From: Psettodes erumei
Lineage: Eukaryota; Chordata; Actinopteri; Pleuronectiformes; Psettodidae
Assembly: GCA_016785225.1 (NCBI GenBank)
Contig: JAFBJZ010000831.1
Span: 2,676,001 to 2,740,000 of the forward strand
Reading direction: 5' to 3'
DNA: 64,000 nt
How positions within the stretch are numbered: position 1 is the stretch's first letter; every line of letters begins with the position of its first letter. Below are positions 1-13,144 of the stretch, one piece after another. The notes beneath the pieces were generated by a model, which did no database searches, was not told the origin of the DNA, and saw only the letters and a list, made by a program, of their open reading frames with translations. A program made the translations under genes and the position numbers.

Positions 1-2250
1 TGAGATTCCATATTTTCCTGATTAAGCCATTCCAGTTCAGAGGATGGAGGTAATACATCCAAAGCCAGAAGAAAAAGAACTTCTGTGCTTCTGTAACAAT
101 AACAGTTTAGCTAGCAAGCTGACAAATCCCTAAACCAACATGTTTTTTAGACTACAAGCAAAACAAAAGACTTTCTCAATTTCACAGCTTCTAACACCCT
201 CATCCTACAGATCATTTAGTGGTTGAACTGATAAGGGATCAGATAAACACAATAACAAGGCAGTACGCCTTCTGTTTGATCACACTCTATGAGATGAAAC
301 ACGTTAATAAGACAGGGAATACGAGTACTATTACCACCATTATCACACACCGGTGGGATGGCTTATTCAAAAGACCGCTAAGCAATGTAGTTTACACTGG
401 TGGAGTAAAGATTATGTAGGAATGATTACATTTAGACCCTGTCAACATCTGGCCAGAGTGCATCTCATGTCATCTCCCAAAGTGGTTTGTTAAATGGATT
501 TTGATCCATCTCCACTGCTTCTCGGAAGCATTTCCACTTATTCACTTATTCTGTGATATGCAGTAGCTCTCTGACTGGCACGAGGCCCAGTAAGTTACCT
601 ACAGTAAACACTACATTACACAGGTGTTGCTAAACAATTGTCACAATGCAGAGTATTTCCCACCTATTCAAAAAAGACAATGTTTCTGTTAAGAGTTAAA
701 AATAAAGCTCTTAAATTAAGCAGTGTGAAGAGTGGTTGTGGATGAACCTGTGCAGCTCATGGGAAAACAGCTATTCACCATAAACGCACAAAAGCAAAGG
801 GATGCCATTAAAATGAAGCTGCGATACAGTTATTCATGCATGGCACTGTGGATGCATCGCAGCACAGTAACCCGGAGAACAACAAAACTTTAGTTGACCT
901 TTTTGTTGCAGTTTCTTCTCTTTCATCCTTATTTTTCGAGGCAAGTTGGCTAAAAGCAGATTCTTGTTTACAGCAACGGCCTAGGGGAGTAGTTGCGAGA
1001 ATAGGGAGGGCGACGCGCATAAATGCTCGCATCAGGGAACTGCCCAGGACAACTGAAGTCTACTGTTGGCCACTGAGCAGTTCCATTACAGCAGCTGGGG
1101 GTGTTCAAATGTTCATTAAATGCCGTGGGCTGTCTTGCTCTTTATGTTCATTTTTACATATTTACCTCTAGTCGACAGCTTCCTAAGCAAATTGGTGTAA
1201 CAGCCACACTTCTCTTCCCATCTTTCGCACAAAGTGTTATTGCGGGATTTCCTACGCAGCGCATTTAAAATGTGCTGGCTCATGTTTCGCCCCATTCCAT
1301 CACTCCGGTGATCCCATTACGCTGCGGTGTGGACGAGCACCCTTGGTCTCTCATCATCGAGAGGCCTGGGTGGACGTGGCGCCTCCATCCCCGTATGCTT
1401 CACTTTGACGTTTGGACGATGTGCGATCATCCAATCCGATGAGCTGGCAGCCTCAACGGCAACTAGGGTAATTATTTACAGGAGGGATTGTGGAACCTGC
1501 TAAAAATATTCATTTTCCCTCCCTACAAGAACTCCCTTGAGCCTTGAGAATAAGACAGGAAAAGGAGCGAGGAAGAAGTGAGGCTGTCAAGAGGTTTAAC
1601 TCATTCCATTCTTCTCCTTTTAACATACATAATCAACAACGGTTAACTGATGTGAAGTTGTCTTTAAATTTGCAAGGTCTTTTCAGAAACAGGATAATTC
1701 CTATCAACCCAAATTCCTGAATCATGGCGAAGCTGCATTATTTAAAAGAAGATACTCTCTCGCTCGCTGTAGCCAAGCTGTGTCTTGTTTTGTCCTTCCT
1801 CACAGGAAGGTCAGAGGCTGAGAAAGACTGGTTTCCCATTCACAAAGCCACTCTGCTGCTGTATAGTGTAATGGAGTTGAGAGGTGGGTGGAGTTATATT
1901 GAGCACGCCTGGTTGCAGGAGTAAAAGTCCCATTCATTTTCTCCATAGTGATATTGGCTGACGGACAGCAGGAGAAATGCCATGAGTTGGATGAACCGCT
2001 CCCAGGTTCAGTCATCAGTACAAAATATGAACAGCTGTATTAGAAAATATTCTTTGGTAAACAAGACTAAACAACAGTGTCTAAAGCCATGCAGTTCTAA
2101 GAAAATGCAACAGTTCACAAACTACACCGCTGGACCTGATGATGATGCAAAGTCATTGGATCATTAACATTATTATAATTCATTTTGTGGGAAACATGGC
2201 AATTCATCAAAATCTTTGCTTTGGCATTACACTAAAATCCATAACCTCAT
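1..2250. other. Non-coding stretch, no gene seen
   Basis: All reading frames are short and none resembles a protein I know. The part from about 1230 to 1450 is somewhat richer in GC and CpG than its surroundings, but has no clear promoter element. A GTAAGT donor-like hexamer sits at 589 without a convincing exon in front of it. No repeat family was recognised. Confidence 0.6.
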
Positions 2251-2515
2251 GATGATGATAGATGAAAAGTCAGGTGATCACCAAAAACATTTGGACACCT
2301 TGAATTTCTGTACAAAATGTTTTGCGAGTCCAGTTAGTTGTAATCAAGACATTTTCCCCAAAACTCCAAAAAATCTCAACCTCTTGATGGAAGTGGAGAA
2401 AAAGTCAGGGGATCATCAAATTCAGTAGAATTCATGCTCCTGGCACTGTAGCAATCTTTTCCAAATTTCATGGCAACCCATCCAATAGCTGTTGAGATAT
2501 TTCAATGTTGAGGTG
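2251..2515 (+). repeat. Decayed teleost interspersed repeat, two tandem units
   Basis: Two related units lie head to tail about 135 bp apart. Each has the core GAAAAGTCAGG(T/G)GATCA (near 2263 and 2398) after a CCTC(A/T)TGATG-like lead. The second unit continues into CCAAATTTCATGGCAA and CCATCCAATAGCTGTTGAGA (2461-2500). I recognise this wording from a very common teleost dispersed repeat that itself has a dimeric layout. Family name and transposon class are not assigned. Both units are diverged and no target-site duplication was found. Confidence 0.65.
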
Positions 2516-4271
2516 CATTTTTGGGAAGAAACAACCAATCACCAACCTTGAAATAATGTTATATGTGCACCGCTGTCGGTGGATGGAAGCTGAAAAAAAA
2601 GTGGGATGTTTTGAATTTGGCGTCTTCATGGAGCTGTGTTTTATTACGACTGTAACAGTGAGGTGTTAGGAACACACCGCAGCTCTTGTTGACACCTTTG
2701 ACTTTTTTTTTTCTCCATAGCAACAGAGTCTCAGGCTCTCGGATCACTGAAAGAAAAGAAAATTGAAATGAGAATTCATAGTGGGGAAAAATTACTCCAA
2801 GAACTTGCAGCTCCACGTGACACGTGCAAGACAATGTCCTTCACTGTCCACGTTAACGCTGCAGCCTTGAAGCCACAGTGTCTTTTCAATCTCTGAACAC
2901 CTCATTCAGTGTCATTGAATGAAGATGATGATTTTTTTTTTTTTACTCTGTACGTGCTCACTCTGCAATAAAGTGTCAAACAGATTCCTAAATACATCTT
3001 CATCTGTTCTTCAAATAGTCAAATCGGCTGTAATCTCCTTTTTTGGACATTTTACTACCAGGATAACTCAGAGGAATCTACATAATCATAAGCTATTTAA
3101 GCACTTATCTGCAGGTTAAACACTTTTCAAAGTGGAAGCACAGAGATAATCTCTGTACTGTGATACAGTGCCATTATTTGCAAATTGCAATACTGCAGTT
3201 GACTTTTAGCCTCTCTGCTCATTACTTTGAGTGTGACATGCTACAGTGTGAAGAGGTTGATGAGTGTGCTGCCATATTCGTCATAAAACCGCCAGGCTCT
3301 CGGCGCTGTCACTTCCTCTCTGTGTTTCAGGAACATTAAATTGACGTGTTAGCAGAAGTCGGTTCAGAGCAGAGCTCTTAAACTTTGGTGTGCACTGAAG
3401 TTAATGATCTAAATATTTATGTGCACAGGTTCACCTTAACATGTTTTTGGTTTAGGCCTGGGAACCATCTTGTTTCGCTTGCAGCTTCCTGAGGTACGTC
3501 ACTTGTTAAATTACTCATCTTCATTTATTTCGTAAAAGATACAGAATAATTTGGTTTCATGAATATGATTAAAATACTATAACATTAAAGTGGTCATTTT
3601 TGAGTATGTTTTCCACTGGTACCCTTTCAGTCTCACATGGATTTATTTTTGGGGCATTCTGATTTGCAGTGCTTCTTCTATTTAGTCTTTTTCGACTCTT
3701 TCAATTTAAATAATCAAGAATCGTCTTGACTGAGGGGACTGGAGGAAAAAGGAATGTCCTCATAACCTGACATCCTTTCATATTGCTGCTGGGACATTGT
3801 TCAGTGGTCTCAAAAACTCGTGGCCCCTGGGATATTGCGCTCATTGTTCCACTTGTCAAAAAGAAATTAAAAGGATTGTTTATCTCTTATTTGCAAATGC
3901 AGGGTTTTGACTCTTGTGAGACTCCCCCGACGAGGCCAAGCAATAGCTTTAACAAACATAACATCTTTTCTAAATTGTGAAAAACTAACTGCTAATTAAA
4001 ACTGCAGAATGTTAGATTATTTCATCTCGGGGAAAATTAACATTTTGATGCTGTGCTGTGAAAAGTCCTCCACTATCAGTATGCACAGTAATCTAACATG
4101 AGCATCTGGTGCAGTCGTCTTGCTAAGCAACTTGAGTGAGAGAGAATCTGCTCTGTAGCACAACTGTGTTTATGTTCTCAAAAGTGGAGATGGATGTCAG
4201 GTGAAGATTAGGGTGACTGAGAGCTTCTGCATGTCGGGGAAGAGTGAAGATAATTCGTTTTTGGTTTTTTT
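2516..4271. other. Non-coding stretch with T-rich runs, no gene seen
   Basis: Contains an uninterrupted T tract near 2931-2944 and short stop-broken frames only. A minus-strand open frame across 2559-2834 has low-complexity, T/F-rich composition and is judged accidental. No promoter, exon pair or repeat family is supported here. Confidence 0.55.
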
Positions 4272-4472
4272 CTCTCACGTCCGCCAAGGAGATTATGTTT
4301 TCACCCATGTCTGTTTGTTTATTTGTCAGCAGGAGGACTCAAAAGAAGTGCTGAACTGATTTGCACCACATGTGGTGGAGGGATGGGGAACAGGCCACAG
4401 AAGGGCCTATGAAATTTTGGTACAGACCAGGTTGTTGTTGGGGGGGAAGATCCAGGATTTTTTTTTAAGTTT
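4272..4472 (+). repeat. Decayed fish interspersed repeat ('CCGCCAAGGAG' family)
   Basis: The stretch opens with CCGCCAAGGAGATTATGTTT, runs through a TGTTTGTTTATTTGTCAGCA segment and a CTGAACTGATTTGCA segment, and ends at a GATCCAGGA followed by a T run. This order matches a widespread dispersed repeat of fish genomes that I know by sequence but cannot assign to a class with certainty. The copy is old: the normally G-rich segment near 4436-4446 has become a G homopolymer. No flanking duplication was identified. Confidence 0.6.
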
Positions 4473-6601
4473 CAGGGGTGCAACAGGTTTCTCAGACAGA
4501 CTGTATGATGATGACTTAGCAACATACGATAATTAGCAATTAATTAATGATTTCCATTCCACATGATGTTTTCATCTTCATTATATAGATAGCACAGTCA
4601 AATTACTCTTCAGCACTTGGCTTGTTAGTTAACATATGGAACCATCATTAATGCATGCAAGTACAGAGAAGCCCGAGGCTTGTTATAAAACACACATGTG
4701 GAGTTAATGGTGAAAAATCTCCATATATATTGTTCTGTCACCATATCGTACCGGAGCAGCAGACAGCATGACGCGATTTGGGGGCAATTACACGGATGTG
4801 CTTATTTGAATTTTAGTTGAACTTTCTGGTTTCAAAAATACCAGCAGAACTCAAAGTAGACACAGAGCAACGATCTGAGACCAGCGATCTCTTTTCCCCA
4901 CATTCAAAACACGCCCGCTGCGTGGAACTCATTATGGTGAGGTAACACGGGAACAGGGACTGCTGCGACTCACCATGATTAAATCAATGTAACTGATATA
5001 GGAAACATTGAAATTTGAAACGAGAAAAAATGTCTATAACGCAATTGGTTATGTCATGGCCAGTACCCAGGCTGCTTAATAAGCTCTGCGGTATCAGTTT
5101 TTATAAGGTGTGTTATATAAGGTTTTATAAAGGAAGTGTTTCTGTGTGACTCTCCCACTGTAGGACAAACAAAGACAGGCTTTCTTTGTTTAATTAATGA
5201 GCTCCTCCTCATAATGTACCTGTTGTGATACAGTGGCGAGTAAGGAAATTTTGTTTTTGACTTAAACTGTCAAAAAATTACATTGACCATGTTTCAAGAC
5301 ACAATATCCCAGACGCTGTAATCCTGAGACCTGACAGGTTCACAGTTACACAGAAAAATAGTGTTGTTATTTTGGTAGAAAGCTCTCAGTATGTTTTGGG
5401 TGAAGTGACCTTTCAGTGTGATGCCATCAGGAGGATTAGAGGAGTTTTGTGAAATATCTCAATTTATATGTAGAGATTTGTAGTTCAAGTTTAATTACAA
5501 AAATATGTACAAGCAACCAATTTCCTGATGTACATCCATCCTACTCACATACTACTAACATGTATGACCACAGTGAACACAATGTGCTACTGTTAAAGTA
5601 TTTCTGCTCCCTTAGCCTGTCTGTGGGGTGTTCACAAGTAGCACAACATGTGTTTGTGTATGTCAATGCTGTTTATGTGTACTTTGGCAATAATAAAGAA
5701 TAAAAATGACTCCCAGTCAAACTTAACGACTGCCAGTTAGCGTATGAAGTAATTAGCAACCACCCTTGATTTATTACATAATGCTGTTGCAGAAATAGAC
5801 AAATAAATATCCCTGTTAAGTGAAGTCACTTGGAAGTATATTGATCCAGGTGGTTTGACTCAGCTGTGTGTTATTGAGCTCTATTGGATGTGAGCGCAGT
5901 CGATCAAATTTTGGACACCTCCCCTGTCACCTTGAAGTCTGTCTTGACAAAAAAAAAGTGTCTGCACCTTTTCACTCAATCATTTTCTTCCCTACGTGCC
6001 AGCCAGTTGTCTGTCTTTAGATTTTAATGATAATGGCTCACAGATGGCATGTTCTGTATTGTAAACAGGAAATAAGGGAGATGGAAAATTTAGGTCAGCA
6101 CTTCTTACTTTGTCTTCACAGACAATGTAATTGTAAGAGCAGTTACTTCACAGTTGATCACAACTTGAAACCAAAACGAGGAATTCAATTAGAAAACCCA
6201 GAAGTGACAGGCATATTTAGAGCAATATTGTTGTAATATTGTATCTTTAATTTATTAAACAATTATTGCAGTGCATCATATGTAATCCGACTGTTCAGTG
6301 TTTCTTTTTGTCAGTGTAAAAAAAAAAAAGAACAATTGAAAAATTTCATTAAAAGAACTCAACTGCTTTTCCACCTAAGAAATATGCCCTTAATAATGAG
6401 ACATCGATTTAATAATAAAGATTTTATGGACACAGTTTTTCACAGGCGTATTTATTGAAAGGAAGCAAAGGGTAACATCATACATGTGCAGGTAAAAAAG
6501 TCAAGAGAGTGGAAAAAACCAAACTGACAAAACCCATTTAGGCTCTCATGTTTACTGTTTCATCTTGCTTTGTTAAGTCCTTTTGCACTGAATTCTGATT
6601 A
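4473..6601. other. Non-coding stretch, no gene seen
   Basis: AT-rich with short frames only. It holds an A tract near 6319-6330 and a TTATAAGG-type imperfect local repeat near 5100-5130. Nothing supports an exon or promoter. Confidence 0.55.
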
Positions 6602-6800
6602 GAGCTGAAACGATTGGTCCATTAATCGATTTGCTCATTGGCAGAAAATCAATACACAACTCCTTTGATAATGGATTAATTTTTTCAGTCATTATTTAAG
6701 CAAAAGTGCAGAACCTGGCCTCGTTCGAACCCTGAATCTGATTATCTTTGGGGATTTAGACTGATGGTCAGGTCAAACTCAACATTTGATGATAAGATAA
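6602..6800 (+). repeat. Decayed teleost interspersed repeat ('AGAGCTG-AACGATT' family)
   Basis: The segment starts AGAGCTGAAACGATTGGTCC, continues ATTAATCGATT, GCAGAAAATCAAT, CCTTTGATAATGGATTAAT, AAGCAAAAGTGC, then ATTATCTTTGGGGATTTAGA and an ATTTGATGATAAG tail. The order of these blocks matches a repeat very common in teleosts, probably a non-autonomous DNA transposon; that class is from memory and not demonstrable here. The copy ends in a short GATAA tandem (about 6788-6810). Confidence 0.6.
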
Positions 6801-8719
6801 GATAAGATCATCTGAATTTAATCTTCTGTTACAACAAGTAAGGGAAGATGTGAAGGTAATACATAACGTTTAATTAATTAGTCAATATACATTCATGGGT
6901 TTGGTTCTTGATGTAACTGTATTGTCTTAAATGATTATAATGAACTGTAAACTGTGTAGAAGTGACCTGAGTTGGAGCGGAGAGGAAAGGAGGGTGAAAC
7001 CGTGGGCAGGTCGTCACTCCATCGCTGCTGTAATACAGAGAGACAGCCACTCACATCCGTAACTTTGGGCAATTCTGTGTCTCCGAACCTCTTGACCCGC
7101 CTGTCTTGTGGCAGACATGGATGGAGGGAGTCCACACGGAAGGAGAAGAGGCAAAGTTAAAACGCTGTAGCTCGGTCGCGATGGGGGCGTGTTACATTCT
7201 GTTTTTATTAATGCCTAATTGGTGAGTTTCACTTAAATTACAGAGTGGAATGACCCAATTATACATGTTAACACATTTTAATGTAATGTAATGTGGTCAC
7301 ATGCAATATTTTTTTTATTTTTTTCTGCTTGAGTAACCAAATGAAGACTATATTAGGTAAATACCAGCTGTAGCATCTGCTGAATCAAAGTGTTGACTGA
7401 CCAAAGAAAATGCTACAGCAGCTGCATCGCTCATCTGTAACAAACCACTTGTGAGCGACTATCAATCCTCTCAACACAAAAGAAGTTGGGTAAAATGCTA
7501 CTGTACCTATCGCTGTCTGATAAATGGTGGCCCCTGGCGAGGGGCTGAATTTCCAATTACTTTTCTGCGGCTTCTCCGGTTGGGCCGGTATCCCGTTCAG
7601 CTTTTGAAGGACGGAGAGGTGAATGCAAAACAGCCTCTGTGATTTTCGGTATAGCCTGCCCCCCGGCTCCCAGCCTTTGATGTATGAAGCCCCTTGTGAG
7701 CCCACGGCTGCAATATGTATGGGTTGTTTTCCTCACCCCTTTTTTGTAATGTTATGTTTTGTCAAACAGGAACAGACCAGGAAGACAACGAGGGTTTGAA
7801 ACACTCATCGTCAACTCCTGTCAGCCTCAGCTCCTTGGTGCTGGTGTTATGTGAATATGTTTAATGTGACTCCTTGCTGTGGGATTCACGATTATTATTA
7901 CTGTTTTTTTTTTGTGGACATCCATCAGTCGTTTAGAAGAGTATTAAAAACCCTGAGAAATGCAACAAAGAGCCCTCGTCACGCTAAAGTGTGCACAGCG
8001 TCTTGTAAGGATTCGCTGCTGGTCTCTGGCTAAATAATTGAGGCCTTATTTGAGCGGTGGTGAATTGAGGATAAGGGTGTTTTGGCGAACTGCCTGCTAC
8101 TGTATCAAAGGGGGAAGCTGCTCTTGGTCCTTCAATCTGAAACCCCTCGCTCTGCCTCGCTGTGCAACGGGTGGCTTCTCCTTCAGAATTTACAGTCTCT
8201 TATTTACTTGTGATGCCTTGAAGTCACCGAGCCTCTGAGATGAAAAAAAAAATATCCCAAAAGATGGCCAAGATGAATACTGATAGGCTAACTGAAGGGC
8301 TGCTCAAAGGCTTTTGCTCTACTTATTTGTTCAGTTGATTGAGCAGTTGATTTACCTCCCGAAGCTACATTTTCATTAGTTTTCTTTGTGTGAGAACAAA
8401 AAAATGAGTGATGCCAGCCTTTTAATTTGAACTAATAAATTTTCTTTTTTTCTGGAAATATATATAATGTATGCCTTCATGGCAGTCACTAATTCCAGAC
8501 GTGAATCCTGGACCCTGAATCCACCATCGCCTTGCCGTGCCCTTCCTCTTTTGCTGAAGTCTGCTATTCAGTTCTCAGGTCTTATTGTGCCACGAACCCA
8601 GCGTCATCATAATACTTCTTTATGGCTCCAAACAAAGCAGCCGTGTCTGTCTGTGTGGCTTGCTTACATTAGGAACCAGTCCTGCGAATAGGCTGTGAAA
8701 GCCTGTCTCGGAGTTGAGT
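6801..8719. other. Non-coding stretch, no gene seen
   Basis: Several overlapping short frames on both strands (for example 7385-7705 minus) lack recognisable domains and none starts from a supported promoter. T-rich runs occur near 7310-7325 and 7905-7915. No repeat family recognised. Confidence 0.55.
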
Positions 8720-8733
8720 CCCCCCCCCCCCCC
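8720..8733. repeat. C homopolymer (14)
   Basis: Fourteen uninterrupted C residues. In a shotgun assembly the exact length of such a tract is unreliable. Confidence 0.95.
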
Positions 8734-8912
8734 GTAGTGGCGGAGGCTGCCCTTCTTTAGTATGTCAATCAAGCTGACAGACAGCGCTTATCTCCCGCTG
8801 AGATAGAAACGGACCAAGCCCCCGTCCCTCTGTCAGTTGATCCATACGGGCAAAACCCACAGAGTCTTTCAGGAGTTCATCAGTTTGCACACACAGATAA
8901 GGCTATTGAGAA

Positions 8913-8939
8913 GGGGGGGGGGATCTGGGGGGTGGGGGT
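8913..8939 (+). repeat. G-rich tract with quadruplex potential
   Basis: A run of ten G, then ATCT, six G, T and five G. Splitting the first run gives four G3 tracts with short loops, enough for an intramolecular G-quadruplex on the plus strand. No nearby gene suggests a function. Confidence 0.7.
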
Positions 8940-9245
8940 CTGCTGCTAGAGCCCACATTCCTTAAATCTGAGGATTTAGGTAAACCTCATCTGTGATGTG
9001 ATCTTATTTTAGTTATTATTTAATTCACTTTGTTTTCCCATTGCGTCTCTGAGCATTTTAAAGCACGCAGTAGTCAGGCCTAGATTGAATATTCCAAGCA
9101 CAGAGGCTATAGTAAACCCTATAATCTAATTTGTGATATTGTGTAACTGCTAAACTGAGTTTTAGAGACTGTGAGTGATTGAGTAACTGCCTTTTCCCAA
9201 GGGAAATTAACATAAGAAAAACAAATTATAATTTTAAGTCTATGG

Positions 9246-9946
9246 CAGTGGTGAACCTTAACTAAGTACATTTACTCAGGTACTGTACAGAGGGCAACTT
9301 TCTACTTTGACTCCACTTCATTTCAGAGGGAAATATTGCACTTTGCACTTTATGTGACAGCTGTACTCAGCGAAAGATCCCAGATTTATAATAATAAGAC
9401 AAATCACTGTGAAAGATTAAAGAACTGGTTCCCAACCCTTTTTCTGGGTTATGACCCCTTAGGAAGAAAAGCATTCTCTTATTGAGACAGAAGACAGATT
9501 TACCTTTAAATGTCTTACAATGGTCTCATTTAATTTACTCCTTGAGGCCAAAAGAGGTAAAATTATCCAGTATTTGAGAAAGATTAGAAAGATTGGAGAA
9601 AGGTAAATTGAAAGTGTATGTAGCCTGAACTTGTTTTTTGTCTTCCCTGAAGCATTAATCATCTCACAGCCTCTCAGATTAACGTCTGACCCTTTCCCTC
9701 AAACTAGCCCCTCCTCCTGCAGCCACAAAAGCAATATGCTGCTAATTCATTAATGCATTCAGTAACAATGTGCAATAATACTGTATATCAGTCATCGGGG
9801 CCATATCTGTACAGAATCAGTACTTTTATTTTCGATACATTAAGTACATTTTGCTGATCACACTCTTGGACCTTCACAGGATTTTTACATGTAATGGAAT
9901 ATTTTGTGGATGGTCTAAGGGTCTGACTAGCTCTTCCACCTCATGT
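9246..9946 (+). mobile_element. Decayed hAT-like non-autonomous transposon, interrupted
   Basis: The left end begins CAGTGGTGAACC and runs into AACTAAGTACATTTACTCAG, then CTCCACTTCATTTCAGAGGG and AAATATTGCACTT. The right part carries TTAATGCATTCAGTAA, AGTACTTTTATTTTCGATAC, ATTAAGTACATTTTGCTGAT and ends near CTCTTCCACC, an imperfect inverted copy of the left end. These blocks match a very common teleost repeat bounded by CAGTGGTGG-type inverted ends, characteristic of hAT non-autonomous elements. There is no transposase gene. The middle (about 9420-9700) is occupied by unrelated sequence, listed separately. No clear 8-bp target duplication remains. Confidence 0.6.
9420..9700 (+). repeat. Second repeat relic nested in the hAT-like element
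   Basis: Begins with the wording GGTTCCCAACCC, a T run, then TTATGACCCCTTAGGAA, which I recognise as the start of another frequent teleost repeat. It separates blocks of the surrounding hAT-like element that are normally close together, so it appears to have inserted into that element. The right limit is approximate. Confidence 0.5.
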
Positions 9947-10928
9947 ATATGTATATAGTACAAGGATGAATACCTGTATTAGTCAAAATCCCACAGGGAG
10001 CGACACCGTTTGACAAATCACAGGCAAGAAAAGAAAACAGTACCTGCAGCATTTAGCCCAGGAATGTGTCCTGATTGTAACCAAACATAATGTTTTCATG
10101 GCTCATTTCAAATTAAAAAAACAAGAAACAAAATCCTTCATCAGTATTTCAGCAGTTGAGACTGTATGAAAATGTGTCAGCATCTTATTATCTATCCATC
10201 CAAATTACTGGGACTGTTTTCTGAGCCCCAGCCAGTCAGGAGTTGGACGCCTCAGCGAATCACAAATTTATATTCGCCATTAATCTCAAGACCCTAAAAT
10301 GCCACTCCATTGCACTTTATCTCATTTATGCTTATGAAATAAGCTCAAGTGCTTTTGGCAGCATTTTTTTGTTAGTCATGCACTAAATCTCAAGTTGTGT
10401 CACACTGAAATCTCAAGTCATTTCACACCATCTGCTGCTCTACAATTTGCCTCTTTTTCTCCTTTCTTTTCCTTGGACGACTCTGCTGTTCCTTTGTGTA
10501 TTAAATGTCTCTCAGTATAAATTTGACTGTTTTGCCTCCGGTACCATGTGGTGAATATGGTATCAGGTTGCGGCACCAATATAAATCGCTTTCTAAGCGT
10601 CAGTGAGGGAATACTAACAGTAAGTAGGTCTCGGGACTTGGCGTCACCATAGAACCGTTATTAAAGGGGAAGGGATGGCTTAATGTGCCACTGCTTTATT
10701 AGTGTTTGTTTACACAGAAGATAGAGAGCTTGATGTTGATTTGGGTGGTTTTTTTGTGGGGGGCGGGGGCTCCAGTTTAATGGACTGATAATCAGTCTGG
10801 AGAGGGGGCAACAAAAGAAGTCAGTGGCACCAATGATGGAGTGATAGCGGCGGTGATACTGAATCAGCAGAAAGCGATGTACTGTATGTTGCTGACCTTT
10901 TTTTTGATGAGGATGCCTCAAGGTGAGG

Positions 10929-10931
<3 letters not shown>
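9947..10931. other. Non-coding stretch, no gene seen
   Basis: No supported exon, promoter or named repeat. A G-rich patch lies near 10756-10771 after a T run. Confidence 0.5.

Positions 10932-10991
<60 letters not shown>
10932..10991. repeat. (TG)30 microsatellite
   Basis: Sixty bases of uninterrupted TG. Long frames read across it on the minus strand (poly Thr-His) are products of the repeat and not genes. Confidence 0.98.
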
Positions 10992-10994
<3 letters not shown>

Positions 10995-12010
10995 AGACTC
11001 TGTAACATGTGGCCAAACAGCACATCCGTCATGGTCATGCTTTTCTGCTGCAGTCCAGGCATGTAATAAAGACGAAAAAACAAAAAGAACAACAAGCCGA
11101 TGATGCTGCCAGTGAGTCATGAGGCAGCCTCCAACACGCATGCAAAGACGTGCTATGATCGAGGCGGAGGGCGGTAGTGACTGCTGTTGTGTTGTGTGGT
11201 GCTGCATAATGGAACTCTGCTTCCACGCAAAATGAATGACTTTTTATTAATGCTTGATGTTTTGATTAGTCAGCTCAGAGTGAATCAGTCTTTACAAATT
11301 TAAGGTTATGAAGGACTGCTCTGTTTTATCATGAAAAATCATATAATCAAGGGTTGAAATTATACTTACTCCCACATTGGTAGTTCTACGTTGGCCTTTA
11401 ACACAATCTAATGTAGTAAATTCAATATTTGTTAGGGCACAGTGGCGTTATACTGCTCCAGCTGCTCTGCAACAATGACCCAGCGGGTCTCTTCTGTACA
11501 GACAGTCAGTTCATGCACTTTCAATGTGCAACAGTGTTCTTCTTAGCTTTATATTTTCCCAAGGCTGGTCATTCCTCTAAGCTCATCTCCTTAGCATCCC
11601 TGTAGATTATTGTTATGGAATGCTCTCAGAGTCGGTCACAGAGAAGTAAGGCCTCCTGTATGAGACATGTTTATCTGCTACATCTGCTTGGGAGGAGCTT
11701 AAAGTTAATGTCATCTGATTTTTAAAAAAAATTTCATCTCACTTTTGTATGTTAAAGCTGACACTGGCCCTGTGTCAGCACTCCCCTGATGAACATTAAA
11801 ATGAAAGCCATCATAATACTTCTCAGACATCAGACATCTCCTCGCCTCATGGAGTAAAACGACTCGGCCATCAAAGACACGCTGCTCCTTTTATGGCGGC
11901 TGAAAGGGTGTTGTGCCCTAAGAAAAATGCTTAGAAGGTTAAAAAAAAGGAGTTCAGCAACTTGATGCCGTCGGTAAACTTTTCTTATTATTGTAATTGC
12001 GTCTCTACAG

Positions 12011-12037
12011 AAATAGCTCGCCAAAATTGCAATTACA
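12011..12037 (+). other. Possible 27-nt microexon (very weak)
   Basis: A pyrimidine-leaning tract ends in CTCTACAG, followed by 27 nt and then GTAAGT. Two of the three frames are open (reading IARQNCNY or NSSPKLQL). The length is a multiple of three, as for many microexons. A pattern this short is expected by chance about once in a window of this size, so this is only a candidate. Confidence 0.1.
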
Positions 12038-13120
12038 GTAAGTGAGGGCAATAATTCAGAATATTATTGCATGACGCCCATTAGGAAAATTAAAAAGAAA
12101 AAATCTGCAGTCTCACGGTTATGAGGTGTCTACGATGCAACAGTCATCGTACGTTCAGTATGAATTCCTAAAAAAAAATGCTGCAAAAATAAATTGAATT
12201 TAAAAGACAGAAGAAAATAAGAATAAACTATGTGGGGGAGTTCAGTTAAAGCATTTACAACATACCTGCAGATTTATGGGTGATTCTGTTGAACTTGATT
12301 AAAACATTTGGGTATTAATGGAAGTTTATCATTGGTGAGGGGGTATGAGATTCGGTGACATATTGTGTGCAATATGATTGTATTTCTTTTCCATTACAAC
12401 GGATGGGGAAATAATATCTTGAGTTAATTTGGTATTATGGCTCATGAACCGAGAAATTTCTGTGCTAATGTGTTAGGTGACAAAATTAACAAAGTTGAAC
12501 TTTACTCTGGTTGAGTGAAGCGGTGGATTCTGGTTACACACCTTTTTTTTGTAACACCTCGGACGGAATGATTCATGAAATCGTTAGGCATCATTTTCAG
12601 GGATACACAGCTTCTTAATGATATTATAATTATACACTGAAGATTAATTTGCTTGTATGAAGGAAATTACTTGATGGATTACCTAGAAATTGGCGTGGAG
12701 TGGTGCAAATGGAGAATCATGACAGAGCTCAGATTTCTCATTGTGCCCAGAAATGACCAAAATGTACGGCCATACGTTTAAGTGCCGTCGGACCGTTCGC
12801 AGGCCGAAACCTGGAAAGACACAATGCTTATTTAAAGAACCACAATTGAGATCAGATTTGCTCATTTTTGTGCTAATTGCTCCTCACAAATAAGTAATTG
12901 ATTGATTGCTTATCCTTTAATTGCGGAGCACCTGTGGAGCTCCCCGGACACCTCTCTCATCTGCCCCACTTAAACTGCTGCCTTTTCAATTAGAGATGGA
13001 CCTAACACCTCGGCCGGCACTTGCAGCCTTTCCCCCCTCGGGGACTTAAAACCTGACAGTCACCCAAAGTTTGCAAGGTTCCTGTAATTACCTTGACTGT
13101 GTTGTACTTTTAAATTAAGT

Positions 13121-13144
13121 CATTAAAATGAATTCATTTTAATG
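13121..13144. repeat. Perfect 24-bp palindrome
   Basis: The half-site CATTAAAATGAA is followed directly by its exact reverse complement, centred on an EcoRI-type GAATTC. It has no spacer. Adjacent TAAATTAAGT and GTAATTACC words make this a homeodomain-motif-rich spot. It could be a dimeric factor site or a chance AT-rich palindrome. Confidence 0.9.

Noticed and set aside
10661..11207. Minus-strand frames of 128-144 codons near 10.9 kb
   Set aside because: Their length comes from the TG microsatellite, read as Thr-His repeats; the flanks have no domains.
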